64,000 bases of DNA, taken from NCBI GenBank assembly GCA_008729055.1, contig SDUX01000007.1, positions 6,606,356-6,670,355 of the forward strand, given 5' to 3'. Every line of letters begins with the position of its first letter. The first letter of the stretch is position 1. The notes beneath the pieces were generated by a model. That model was not told the origin of the DNA and searched no databases. It saw nothing but the letters and a program-made list of their open reading frames with translations. The position numbers and the translations under genes are program-made. This document shows positions 32,238 to 43,162 of the stretch, in pieces. This stretch comes from Pyropia haitanensis. Its lineage: Eukaryota; Rhodophyta; Bangiophyceae; Bangiales; Bangiaceae.

Positions 32238-33884
32238 ATGGCGCCAGACCCTCGCTCCCCGCCCCGCCGCCGGCGAGGTGGCCTCCCCCCCCTGGCGGCC
32301 GCGGCGGTGGCGGCGCTTGCCGCCGCCGCGGCGAGCGCCACCCCCGCGGCCGCCGAGCTCCTCCAGGTGCAGGTCATCCACCGGCATGGCGCGCGGACGC
32401 GGCTGGCAAAGGACGCGACGCTGTCGCTGGTGGGCTACGAGGGCGGCGCCACCCTCCTCGCCGACGGCGTGGAGCAGCTCAACACGCTCGGCCGGATGGT
32501 GCGGGAGGTGTACCTGATGGGCACGACCTCCCTGGTGGCGGGGGAGTCGGTGGGGGGCCCCGCCCTGGCGGGCGCGACGGGCGCGTACAAGGAGCCGTCT
32601 GACTTTCGGGCCGTCTCGTCGGCGCTCGACCGCACGCTCGCCTCGTCGCGCGCGTTTATCCAGGGGCTGTTTCCCGATGACCGGCTGCGGGTGCCGACGT
32701 ACATGTTCCATGACGACCCAGACGACTACCTCCTCCGCGCGCATGCGCTGTGTCCAAAGCACGCTAGCCGGGTGCGGACGTGGTACGAGTCGGACGCGTT
32801 TCGGGAAAAGGAGGCCGCGACCGCGACGCTGCGGTCCACGTGGGCGGCCAAGCTCAACGAGCCGCCCGGCCTGAGCAACTGGTTCAACGTGTATGACCAG
32901 GTGTTTCTGCATCACTATGGGCACCTGACCAACGACAAGCTGCCACAGCCGGTGCCGGCGGCGGACTTTAAGGCCATCCAGGACCTGGCGTATTGGCTCG
33001 AGGACAACAAGTACGGGGCGGACAACATGGGCCACCTGGTGGGGGGGGCCCTCCTGGGGGAGCTCCTCGAACGGGCTCGCGCGTTTGTCGACGCCCCACG
33101 CCTGTCCGACGTGACCGACGGGCCGGACAACGCGGCGCAGGACCAGGACCGCCCGCGGCGGCACCGGCTGATTGAGTACTCGGCGCACTACCCCACGCTG
33201 CTCGGCCTGCTGACCTCCCTCGGCGTCCGCCTGTCCGAGGTGCAGCCCGACGGCGCGCTGCCCCACTTTGGCTCCGCCCTCCTCCTCGAGCTCCACTCGG
33301 CGCCCGACGGGCGGCCCGCACTGGCCGCCCGCTGGTACCCGGGGGAGGACACAGAAGCGCGGCCCGGCTTGTCCCCCGACGCGCGCCTCCGCAACGTCAG
33401 CGGCGCCGCGCTGTGTGGCGACGGCGTGACGACCGACGGCCTCTGCCCGCTGGCCGAGGTGGCCGCCCGCACCGCCGCCCGCCGCTACGCGTCGGCCAAG
33501 GCCTGGTGCGAGGCGTGTGACAACACCGTCGAGTCGCCGCTGTGCTTTGCGGCGCGGGCGGGGGTCGCGTCGGCCGCCGACCTTGCCGACCGCACCGCCG
33601 CGGCGTCGGGTGGGGGGGGGCCGAGCGGCGGGGGGGGTGGCCTGGCGCGTGGCGTCGTGGCGGTGCTGGCGTTTTTGGGCGGCATGCTGTTTGCGGTGCT
33701 CGCCGCGGGCGTGGCGCTGTGGGTGCGGGGAGCGCGCGTCCGCGGCGAGTGGGCGGCGGGCGCCGCGCCCGATGAGGCGGTGCTGGGGGAGGTTAAGGAG
33801 GAGGATGAAATGGGGGTCGCGCGGGGGGTGGTTGGGCTCGCCCCCCCACGGTCGTTTCGAGGGGATATGGGCGGAAGGATGTGA
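32238..33884 (+). CDS. type I membrane histidine acid phosphatase, variant active site
   Basis: Branch-2 histidine phosphatase family (acid phosphatase/phytase type), secreted or lysosome/vacuole-facing. 548 residues. Signal peptide about 15-42 ending PAAAE; catalytic RHG motif in VIHRHGARTRLAKD; conserved helix NTLGRMVREVYL; RAVSSALDRTLASSRAFIQGLF; then IEYSAHYPTLLGLLTSLG where the family has SAHDTTL. The His is kept, but the proton-donor Asp of HD is a Tyr. Several Cys (ALCPK, ALCGDG, GLCPL, WCEACD, LCFAA) are placed as in eukaryotic members. A Gly-rich linker leads to one TM helix (about 475-500, VVAVLAFLGGMLFAVLAAGVAL) and an acidic cytosolic tail. The whole fold matches, but activity may differ because of the missing Asp. 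Single exon. Confidence 0.88.
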   Translation: MAPDPRSPPRRRRGGLPPLAAAAVAALAAAAASATPAAAELLQVQVIHRHGARTRLAKDATLSLVGYEGGATLLADGVEQLNTLGRMVREVYLMGTTSLVAGESVGGPALAGATGAYKEPSDFRAVSSALDRTLASSRAFIQGLFPDDRLRVPTYMFHDDPDDYLLRAHALCPKHASRVRTWYESDAFREKEAATATLRSTWAAKLNEPPGLSNWFNVYDQVFLHHYGHLTNDKLPQPVPAADFKAIQDLAYWLEDNKYGADNMGHLVGGALLGELLERARAFVDAPRLSDVTDGPDNAAQDQDRPRRHRLIEYSAHYPTLLGLLTSLGVRLSEVQPDGALPHFGSALLLELHSAPDGRPALAARWYPGEDTEARPGLSPDARLRNVSGAALCGDGVTTDGLCPLAEVAARTAARRYASAKAWCEACDNTVESPLCFAARAGVASAADLADRTAAASGGGGPSGGGGGLARGVVAVLAFLGGMLFAVLAAGVALWVRGARVRGEWAAGAAPDEAVLGEVKEEDEMGVARGVVGLAPPRSFRGDMGGRM

Positions 33885-35090
33885 TGCGCTTGAGGGGAAG
33901 AGCGGTGGTGGTGATGAAAGGTGCGTGGCAGAGGGGCTGTCAACTGGAGTTAGGGGTGGGAGGAGGGGGAGGCGGGGGGGGGTCGTTGGCTATGATAGGG
34001 GTCGCCTCGTGCTCCGTACGGCTAACACTGATGCCTCTGTGTACCGTCTGGCAACCGTAGAGACCGAGCGGCGTTTGTGGTGACAGGGGCCTCTGTCGTC
34101 ACCCTCTTCCGCCGCGCGCCTGCGCTGTACTGCAGGCGCTACCACACCGTCGACCGGCTGACGGCCGCAGCCCGTATCCACAGCCACCCGCGCGGTGGTG
34201 GGGTCCCGTCTGTCATTGTCTAAGGCGCCCCCCGCTCGGCACCGGATGCCCCGGGGCCAGGGGGGCGCGGGCGGATGATGATGGTGGAGGTGAGGGGGGG
34301 GTCGCGCCTGGCTGCGGGCGCCGCCGGTACTCCGCCTCGCGGGGCCCAGCGGCGTCCCCGCATCAGTAGACCAACGTCGAAGCCACCATTGCCCAGCTGA
34401 TCAACGCAGGCTAGGCGCACCCCGACCCCGCCCTTGCCGCCACCCATCCCCCCCCCCCACCTCCAGCCCAGCCGTGGGCGCCGCAACGATGGCATAGAGG
34501 CGATGCGGGAGCATTGTCAGTCGCGTACCGCGCAGCACAACATCAAGCAGGCGTACTCTCGGCCACGCGCGACCGCGGGCGCGCCGTCACGCCGCACGCC
34601 GTCGGGTGATGACGCCCCCAATTTCAATTCAGGCCGCGGTTCGGCCGCCTGCGCGGCCGCGGGCCTGCGGGCGCGCGGGCGCGCGCCCTCGCGACTCGGT
34701 GCGCGTGGCACCCAACGTCACCAGCCGCGTGGCCATCTGCAACCTCCGCCTCCCGCCCCCCTCCCGCCCCCCCGGCGCAGCGCCCACTCACGCCGCCCGT
34801 TGCTGCCGCCTTGGCCGTGCTCCCGACCCCGCCCCCCCCACCCTGCTGGCGGCCGCTGTGGGAGCTGCCCTCCCCGTCCCCCTTCCCGCTTCCCTCTCCG
34901 ACCGCATTGAGCTGTCCCTCCATCCCCGGGCATCCGCTGGCTCTGTGAGCCACTGGGTGGCGGCGGGCGCCCACCCCCCCCCTCCCATCTCGCCCGCCGT
35001 GGCCCTCCAGGCGACCGCCCTTCCGTCCTTTCCCCTCTGGTGCTGGCCTTTTTTTCGCCCCCCCGCTGCTGCCGTCGCCGGCGCTGGCCG
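33885..35090. other. intergenic, about 1.2 kb, no gene recognised
   Basis: Between two + strand genes. The second half is pyrimidine rich on the + strand (34960-35075) just before the next start. No domain is seen in any short frame. Confidence 0.4.
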
Positions 35091-36899
35091 ATGGCGTCGA
35101 CAGCCACGTCGGCGATGCCGCCCTCCCCCCATCCCCCCATCGACGGCGCGCGGCTGGCGGCGGCCGCGGCTGGCAGCGGCGGCCGCGAGGAGCGCGCCGG
35201 CGTGGCGCCGTCGAGGGGGGGGACTGCCCGTCGGCCGACGGCGGTGACCACGTGGCGGCCGCCCCGCTCGTGCCGTCGGGGGGGCCTGCTGGCGGCACGC
35301 CCGCCTCGGGTTCCCCGCCGGGGTGGGGAGGCCCGGCGGCGGCAGCGGCGGCGGATGGGGTTGCCGCAGTGGTGGTGAGGGCGGCGGCGACGGCGGCGGC
35401 AGAGGTGGAGGCAGAAGCGGCACCCACTCGTGCGCGCCACCCCGCCGCCGGTGTGGCTGTCGCGGACGACGCCGCCGCCGCGCCCGCGACCACCGACGTG
35501 GCGCCGACCAACGGGGAGGCGACGGCGGCCGACGCTGTCGCTGCCGCTGCCGCGGTTCTTGCCAGCAGCTCTTCTGCGGAGCGTGCCCCCGCCGCCGCCG
35601 GCTGGCGGCCGCCCCTGCCGTGGCCAATGGATACGACGGCGGCGGGGGCGTTGTCCGCGGGGGGCGGTGCCCTGCCCACCCCCGCCGCCGCCGTCGCCGC
35701 CGCCGCCGCGACCGTCGCCGCGGACGCGGCGGCCGCCAACGCGGTTGCCGCAAACGCGGCCGCCACCGCCGCCGCGACGGCCGCCGCGGATGGCGCCGCC
35801 GCCGCTGCTGGCCGCGGCGGCGGCGGCGCCGTCAAGCCCGAGTTCCGCCCCCGCCCGCCGCCGGGGGAGCCCGCCCCGCGCCCGCCGCGGTCGCGGGAGC
35901 AGGCGGCGGCGCTGCTGGCCACTTACCACGCGCTGCGGCCGGCGGCCGGCCGGCGGCGGGACCGGCGGGAGGAGAACCGCCGCAACTACCTGCGGCGGCT
36001 CGCGAAGAAGGCGGCGGCCGCGGAGCTCGCCGCCGAGGCGGGGGTGGTGATGGCGGGCGCGCCGCCGGGGCGGGCGGCGCTGCTGCGGGCAAAGGCGTCG
36101 GCGGCCGACGCGGCGGCCGCTGCCGCCGCCGCCGCCGCCGTCGCCGCCGCCGCCGCCGCTGCGGGTCGGAGTGCGGGGCTCTCCGGGGGGGTTGTGCCGC
36201 CGCCGGCCGTGGACGACGATGTTGTCGAAGTCATCCAGATGAGTGGCGTGGTCGGCCGCCGAGCGTCGGTGGCCACGGCTGGGGGCGGCAGTGCGGCGGT
36301 CGCGGCCGGCAACGCCGCCATGGCCGTCAAATGCATGGAGGACGATGGCGGCGGCGCAAGTGGGTGGGAATGTGAGGAGCACAGTGGCAGCGGCGGCACG
36401 CCGCCGCCACCGCCGCCCGCGGCGCCCACGCGGGAGCCCCCGGCGGCGGGTAGCGGGGGGCCAGCCGCGGCGGCAGCGGCAGCGGCGGCGGCGGCGGTGG
36501 CGGCGGCGGGGTCGTCGCCGCGGGCGCCCCCCCTGCCCTCTACCCCCCCCCCGGCGCGGCGGCGGCCATCCCCCCCTCGACCATCCCCTTTGCCTCCCTC
36601 ACCCGCGCGCCGCCCGCGGCGCTCGCGTCGGCGCTCGCGGCGTACGTGTGGGAGGGGGAGCCGGCCGCGGCGGCGGCGGTGGCGGCGCCGATCTCACGCG
36701 CCGCCGCGGCCGACGCGCTCGGCGGCCGTGCCGTGGTGGCCGACGCGGACGACGACGCGCTCGCGCGGGTGCTGCTGGGCGTGACGGAGGGGGGGGGTGG
36801 GTGGGGGGGGGGGGCGCCGTACCCCGGGGGGTGTGGGTGCTAACACTCGCGTTTTTGCGCGGCATCCGCGAAGCGGCCGCGCGCGAGATGGTCGGCTGA
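35091..36899 (+). CDS. Ala-rich protein with basic helix, probably nuclear
   Basis: Family not recognised. Read from the ATG at 35091 (MASTATSAMPPSPHPPIDGA) to 36899, about 600 residues, with frame changes near the G7 at 35216-35222, the C-runs 36527-36552 and the G-runs 36787-36813. Long Ala/Thr/Val tracts surround one strongly charged helix (about residues 275-320: ATYHALRP, RRRDRREENRRNYLRRLAKK, AELAAEAG), an acidic patch (VDDDVVEVIQMSG) and a C-terminal part that looks truly coding (LTRAPPAALASALAAYVWEGE, GRAVVADADDDALARVLLG, VLTLAFLRGIREAAAREMVG). The basic helix recalls DNA-binding regions but has no leucine zipper, so bZIP is not supported. Pyrimidine-rich DNA precedes the ATG. Function unknown. 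Confidence 0.45.
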
Positions 36900-38241
36900 C
36901 CGCAGGGGGGGGGGGGGGAGCATGACGCGTAGGGAAGCTGTGGGAGCGGAGCGAACGGCGGGGGGGGGTGGGCGTGCGGGCGAGAGGGACAGACGCAAGG
37001 GCGTCGGTTGGTCCCGTACGTTTGGCGGATGGGGGGGGGGGGGCGCGGGGCGGAGAGTGTGGTGGACGCTGGTGGGCGGTGGCGGCACGGGGGCGGCTGG
37101 AGGAAGCAGTGCGCGAGGCGACCCGGACGCGCGTTGCGCCGCCCCGCCGCCTCGTTCCGCTGCCGCTGCCACGGCCGGTGCAGCCGCTGGGGTGGTCGCA
37201 GCATGGAGGACGCTGTGCTCGGTCCGCGCCCGTGGGCAGGTGGGCGGGCGGACGGGCGGGCGAGGCCCCGTTGTCGTTGCGGCCGCTGCTGCTGCTGCCG
37301 CCGCCGACGCTGCTGCCGTGCGTGCCGCCACCGCCGCTGCCGCGCCTGTCGCCGCCGCCGCTGCCTGTGGCCCGCCCGCCGCACCGTCACCGCGCCGGTG
37401 GCGGCGGCCATTGGCACCTCCCCTCCCGTCGCTGCCGTCACTCCCAGCGCGTCGCTGCCGCCGCCACTGCCGCCACCATTCGCAGCCGTCGCCGCCGCCG
37501 CCGCCGCCGCCGCCGCCGTCGCCGTCCGGCCGCCGCCGTAGGAGCAGCGCCGCGGCCGTGGCCGTTGGCGTGGCGCGGCGCCCGTCTGCCCCCCCTCTGC
37601 CCTGCCGCCACCTTCTCCCACCGTCCTTGGCCGCGTGACGTCGGCGGGGGTTCTCCGTGCGCGCGCTCACCGAAAGAGACCCCGTCGTTGCGTGGGGGGT
37701 GGCGCTGCGGGATGGGGGATCATCGTGGACCCGCTGTGGCGAGGCGGCCTCGCGCTGCTCGCCCGCGTCCCCCCCCCTTTCCTCCTGCTGCCTCTACCCG
37801 CTCCGGCGGCAGCGTCTGCTTTGGTGGGCGGCGGCAGCTGGCCCGGCCCAGATGGCTGACGGGACAGGCTGACGGGGGAAGGCTGGCGGGGATGGTCGAG
37901 GCGGGCAGCGAAACCACCCCTTCCCTCGTCATGTATGGGGTGGGACTACTTTGTGCAGTACCTCTGCCTCGTCGGTTTGTCGTCCACTCCTCTCTCTCTC
38001 TCACCCACTCGGTGGTGGTCGCCCATCTCGCGCGCCTTTGCCGTTGACCGCCTCGGCGCCGCCACCTTTTTTCTCCACTTCCCTGTCCCCCCCACCCCCT
38101 TCCCCCCCCGCCGCACCACCTTTGCCGTGTGCCCGCCCCCCACTCCCTCGTTGTGCCATTCTCTTCGTACAGCTCGCGCCCCCCCCTGCTCCCCGCCCCC
38201 TCGCCCACCTTCCCCGTCCCCCCCCCGCCGATTTGCCGGCC
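36900..38241. other. intergenic, about 1.3 kb, low complexity
   Basis: Contains GCC-type trinucleotide runs (about 37490-37525), G-runs near 36907 and 37032, and a T/C-rich stretch 37990-38240 before the next gene. Open frames here are compositional; no domain is seen. Confidence 0.4.
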
Positions 38242-39482
38242 ATGCCCAACCCCCTCTCCCTCTCCGCCGCCCGCCGCCGCCGCGCCGTCCGCCGCGCGCT
38301 CGCCGCCCTGGCCACTGCGCTCGACGGCGCGCGCCCCCCTCCCCCCCCCCCCCCCCCCTGTACCCGGTGGGGGCCGTTTCCCCCCCCCCCCCCCCGCTCC
38401 CCCCTCCCCCCCTCCCCCCCCCCCCACCCTCGGCGCCGCGGACGTGGCGCTCCTCACCCCCTCAGGGCGGGTGGTCGGGGAGGAGGGCCTCCGCCACCCC
38501 GCCGCGATGGCCGCCGCCGTCGGGGGGGCGCCGCGCGTCGCGGCGGCCGCCGCGGCGGTGGCGGCGGCGGCGGCGGTGGCCGGGGGGGGGGGAGGGGGGC
38601 GGTGGGGGGGGAGTGCACCCGGCGTGGGGGGGGGGGGGAGGGGGGGGGAGGGGGGGTTGGCGGTGGGTGGGGCGGTGGCGAGGGGGGGGGGGGGAGGACT
38701 GGGTTGGGGGGGGGGGGGGGGGATGTGTGACGCCGGCGGCTGGGGGGGGTGGGGGGGGGGGGGGGGGCGGTTGGATTGGTGCGTGTGCGGGGTGGCAAAG
38801 GCGTCGTGACCTACTACAGCCTGGGGGAATACGTACGTCTCGGGCGGGGTGGCGGGCGCCGGAAGGCTGGGGGAGTGCGCACCGTGCCGCGCGGTGACGT
38901 TGGTACCGCGTTGGCCGCGAGGGGGGGGGAGGGCGATGGGAGGGCGGCGGCCGTGGCGGCCGTCCCCCCCTTCCGCGTCCTTTGTGTTTTGGTTGTTTTT
39001 TTTCTGCCACCGTCGTCATCGGTGCCGCACCCGTTTTTGTTTCTTTTCTGAGGACGGTGCGGGCGTGGGACAGTGTGCCCGGACTTCCCCGCGCGGGACA
39101 CTCCCCACCGACGTCGGTGGCTTGGAAAGGCGCGCCCTGCTGACCGGTCCCCCCATCCGAATCCGTCCTCCTCCCTCTCGCCGTTCCGTCGGCACTGTCG
39201 TGGGCCACACTCCGCCGCCTCCTCCCACTGCTGTTTCACGTCCTGCCCCTCCCTCCCCTCTCGCTCTCCTGGCCGTCCCTTGGTATGTGCCCTTTGTTTT
39301 GTTCATTCTTCCCTCCCTCTGTCTACCACCCACAGACCGTCCTTACCTACACCCCGCTCCCCGACGGCGCCGCCCCCGTCGACGCCCTCCTCGCCGCCGC
39401 CGACGAGGCGGTCGGCGCAACGCCCCCGTTCCGGTCCGACAGCCCGTTGGCGGCGCTGCGGGCGGTGCTCGAGGTGGACTGA
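38242..39482 (+). CDS. two-exon protein, possibly roadblock/LC7-like fold
   Basis: Exon 1 is 38242-38832, the intron 38833-39335 (GTACGT...CCACAG), and exon 2 39336-39482; about 246 residues. Exon 1 needs frame changes in the C-runs (38338-38425) and G-runs (38580-38767), which code for Pro and Gly tracts. Secondary-structure-like order: helix RAVRRALAALATALDGA; strands DVALLTPSGRVVGEEG; helix RVAAAAAAVAAAAAVA; strands GVVTYYSLGEY joined across the intron to TVLTYTPLP; helix PVDALLAAADEAVG; end LAALRAVLEVD. This order and the L-TPSGRVVG turn recall roadblock/LAMTOR proteins that scaffold Ragulator or dynein, but no signature proves it. The splice junction keeps frame and is well supported. 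Confidence 0.5.
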
Positions 39483-39701
39483 GCGTGGCCGTCGAGAAGG
39501 GGGGGGGGGGGCGGGGGGGGACGTGGCGGACAGGCCGCCGTGGGCGGTAGGGGTCGAACCATCGTTCCGGGGATTTGGCCAGCCCAGATCTGGAGCCCCA
39601 CCGTCGTGCCGGCCACACGCCGACCCGCCCGCCGCGCCGTTCCCTCCCATCGCGTCGACGCTGTCTCACCACCTCGTCGTCTCCCTGCGTCTGTCTTGCG
39701 G

Positions 39702-39959
39702 ATGCGCGCCATGGCGCCGCCGGTGGCCGCCTTCCTGCCGCCCCCCGCCTTGTTGCGGCGGCCGCAACGGCGGCCGCCGCTGCGGCGGCCGGCCGCGGCC
39801 GCGCCTACCGCATCGGCGGGGCCGCCGCCGTCGCTTGCCCCTCCCCCTATCCCGCCCCCCAACGGGGCGGCCCCCACCCGTCGTGCCTTCCTCACCCACT
39901 CCCTCCTCCTCCCACCGCTCGTGGGACTGATGGCGGCGGCCGTTTCCGCCGCCCCCGCG

Positions 39960-39997
<38 letters not shown>

Positions 39998-40881
39998 CTC
40001 GCTGCGCGCCCGGCTGGCGGCCCCCCCCGCGTTCCCCCCCCCCCCCCGCACCCTCACCGGCGGGCCCGACCTGCTCTACCCGCCCTGGCTCGCCGGCACC
40101 TGGTCCGCGTCGTCGGTGGCCGTGGCCGTCGACGCGCCGTCGGGGGTGACGGCGTTTGCGGGGGGGCGGGGGGGCTATCCCGCGCGCGTGCCGAGGTCGC
40201 GGCGGGCACGCCCACGGTGTACCAGGTGCGCTTTGTGCCGCCGCCGCCGCCATCGCCGGGGGACCGAGGGGCCGCGGCGGGGGGGGGGGGAGCGGCGGCG
40301 TCATTGCCGACCGCGCGTTCAACGTGCGGTCGCTCGTCGGGGCGGTCATGGGCGCCGACGCGGTGCGGGCGGTGGCCGCGTCGCCGTCGGCCGTAACCGC
40401 CGTCTTGCGGCCGGCAGCAGCGGTGGTGCCGGCGGCGCCACGCTCGCCCGGCGGGGCAGCCGACGGCGACACCCCCGCCCCGCCGCCGCCCGCGGCGCCC
40501 GTCGAGTGGCGGGTGCGGCTGGACGTGGTTGGCCGTGCCGCCGAGGCGGACGCCGCCCACGCCGCGTTTTACGGCTCCGAGTACACGCGGCAGACGCTGG
40601 CGGCGCCGGGCGGCGCGCCGCCGGCGGTCAAGTGGATCGAGACGACGACGCGGTACGCGCTGGTCGGCGGCACCGCCGACGGCGTCGGCGGCGGCGGCGG
40701 CGGCGACGCGGCCTCGGCGGGGGGGGCGGCGCGGGTGGTGGCCCGCCAGCGGGTGGCCACCTACGCGCCCGCGCCGGGGGGGGGGGTGTCGCCCGTGCCG
40801 GTCGACGTGCGCGTGTACGAGATGGTGTACGAGCGGCTGCCGGAGGAGGGGGGGGGGCTCGCGCCGGGAGGGGATGCATGA
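39702..40881 (+). CDS. DUF6816 thylakoid-lumen protein with Tat-type signal
   Basis: Homologous to DUF6816 proteins of cyanobacteria and plastids; their role is not established. About 390 residues. N-terminus: Pro/Arg-rich plastid presequence, then TRRAFLTHSLLLPPLVGLMA...APATA, a twin-arginine signal with an AxA cleavage site, so a bipartite targeting signal for the thylakoid lumen. Core: LLYPPWLAGTWSASSVAVAV, TPTVYQVRFV, VIADRAFNVRSLVGAVMG, VEWRVRLDVVGRAAE, WIETTTRYALVGG, RVVARQRVATYA, VDVRVYEMVYERL. Two frame changes are needed, at 40160-40174 and at the G12 run 40279-40290; the domain is continuous across both. Two in-frame ATGs (39702, 39711) are possible starts. Convergent with BET3. Confidence 0.75.
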
Positions 40882-41707
40882 GACCGTGTTGCGCCAGGCC
40901 CGTGCGTGTGGCGGGTGGGCGGCGGCGGCGGCGGCGGCGGCGGGCGCGGCGAGCAGGGACGGCCGCGGCGGCAGCGGGTGCCCCGCGACCGCGGCGGGCC
41001 GCCCGTCCTCGTCGCAGCTGCTGGTGCCAGGGCGTGTGATCCAGCAGGGGGGAGAGGGGGGGGGTGGGCGCGGTGCGGCCTCTGCAGCGGATGGCGGATG
41101 GCGAGACCATGCTGACGTGGTACGGACGGAAGGGGGTGGCACTCGGCCACGACCGCCGCCGCCATCTTGTCCAGCGTGCGGCGGCCACCGCGGGTGGCGG
41201 GCGGCGAGGCCATGGCGGCGTGGAGGCAGGAGGGGTCGGGGTCGGCCGTTCCCACTTGCCTGCACCACACGCGCGCGCGGCCGCGGCGTACACGCCGCCG
41301 GTGGGTACAGCGGATGCCGCGGGTGTCCACCAAACATAGGGAACGAAAAAACAGCAAGAGAGGGGGGCAGCAGACGGCCCGCGCGCCAGTGCGTCCCTTT
41401 TTTTCCCGTCGCAAGGTGCCGCCCCGCGACGCCGCGGCCGTCGCCACGGCCCCCTCTCCCACCCTGTGTGCACGACCTGTACATGTCGGCCGCCGCGTGG
41501 CGCACGTCCCGACGCGGCACCGCGGTGGCTGTCTCCCCACAGGGCGCTGGCCGGCCCCCCCCCCCCCCCGTTGCGCCACACCCCCACCCCCGCCGACGCC
41601 CCCCCCCTCGCCTCACCGAGGTTGCGCCTCGCGCGCCACGCGCCGTCGCCCACCCTCCTCCCCCCCCTCAAAACGGTGCGCACAGTCCGTGCGCCCGCCC
41701 GCCCGCC
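40882..41707. other. convergent 3' intergenic region
   Basis: 826 bases between the stops of the DUF6816 and BET3 genes. Very GC rich, with C-runs near 41557 and 41610. No gene is supported. Confidence 0.45.
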
Positions 41708-43162
41708 TCACTCATCGTCCACCGGGGGCTTCTCTTGCAACACCTGCAGCAGCGTCACGCGGATCTCGTTGAGGTCCTCCCCGCGGAGCGTGCAGCGGAC
41801 AAAGCGGGCGTCGACCTCCATCTGGACCTGCAGACGGGGGTACGGGGGGGGGGTGGACGGGGGGGGCAAGCGCGACAACGCGCGTGGAGGGGATGGAAAG
41901 GGAAGGCGGGGGAGGGGGAACACGGGCGGAGGTGGAAGAGGGTAACGCGGCAAGACAAAGATATAGCAGAAGGTCAGCACACGAAGAGCGTAGAGGAGAG
42001 ATGAGCGCAGCAGACCACCGGGGTCACGGCACCAGCGGAGATGGAGAGCGCAGGCGAGCCACCTGTGGTTGCCGCATGTCCAGCTGCATCGCCCATGCAG
42101 CCGCAACGGCAAAAACCTCTGCTCCAGCATCCCGCCCATGCCCACCCTTCCCCTCCCTCTCCCATCTCTTCTCGTCATCCCCTCGTGCTCAAAGACTCCC
42201 CCACCCCACCCAACCCGCAACACTCCAAAGCAAGCAGCAACACCTACCATCTCCAGCGCTCCCTTGATAACCCCGCACAGCACGTTGGAGTACCACACCT
42301 CCCCCCACTTCTCTGGGAGCTCGGTGAACTCCGCCAGCGGGTTGTCGGAAAAGACGAGCGAAAACGTGCGGCGGTCCGAAGACCAGCTGCCCACCAGCGC
42401 GGGGACGCCGAGGAACATCTTGAACGCCACCTTGGCCACCACGTCCGCCGTGTCGGCAAAGGAGGCGCAGGGGGGGGCCTTGGACTTGGCGAGGAAGTCG
42501 TCCACGAGACGCACGCCTGGTCAGAGAACGAAAAAACGGGGCGGGCGCGTGCCAGTGGAAACGACACCGTGGACGGAGTTAGCTCGGGGAGAGAGGCGGT
42601 CAGTGACAGCGAGCGAAGGGAGAAGGCGCCAGATGGGAAAGACCAAGGTACGGCCCAGGGGGCAGAAACAAGCAGCCCGCTGTACCAGCTGCTGAAAGTG
42701 GCCGCGGCCGAAGAAAGGCGGACGAGAGCCGTCCGCGGGCACGCCAGCGTCGCTGCCACCAACGACACGACTCGGGAAGGCAGGTTGTGTCACGGCCAAC
42801 AAGGCCGACGTCGACACATCCACAGCCCACAGCCAGGTGCACCCCGGTGCCCCCAGAGCTACCCAAAGACAACAAGAGGGGCGTCAGGCTGAGAGGCCCG
42901 CCCCCAGTCACGCTCCAACTAGAGCTCCCGACACCCTCTGAATGGCCGCACACCAAAAGCCCAGGCAGAAGGCCACCCAAAGTCACGCACCAATATTGTA
43001 GCCCATCCGCGCCAGTTGTGCGTTCACCTCCTCCGCGTCTTCATAGTCAATGAGCAGCTGCCGCACGAAGGAACCGTACGTGAGGGCGAGCAGTTCCGCG
43101 CTGACCTTGTCGGTCCTCTCAAAGGCAGCATCGCCCAGCTTGGATAGAGAGGCTTTCGACAT
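41708..43162 (-). CDS. BET3: TRAPP subunit BET3 / TRAPPC3
   Basis: Core subunit of the TRAPP complexes, the Rab-GEF/tethering machinery at the Golgi. Exon 1 is 43162-42991, intron 42990-42517 (GTGCGT), exon 2 42516-42248, intron 42247-41828 (GTAGGT), exon 3 41827-41708; 186 residues. It matches human TRAPPC3 end to end: SAELLALTYGSFVRQLLIDY, VNAQLARMGYNIG / VRLVDDFLAKS, FADTADVVAKVAFKMFLGV, FSLVFSDNPLAEFTELP, YSNVLCGVIKGALEM / VQMEVDARFV. The conserved Cys of CASFADTAD sits where the family has its palmitoylation Cys (human GRCHDFRETAD). The first few residues are shorter than in animals. It is the second TRAPP subunit gene in the window. Confidence 0.95.

Noticed and set aside
35900..36050. 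bZIP transcription factor reading of the basic helix in the 35091 gene
   Set aside because: The basic stretch lacks the N..AA..(S/C)R core and there is no leucine heptad after it.
36900..38241. Open frames of 240-360 codons on the + strand
   Set aside because: Composition follows trinucleotide and G/C runs, no start context or domain, and frames overlap each other.
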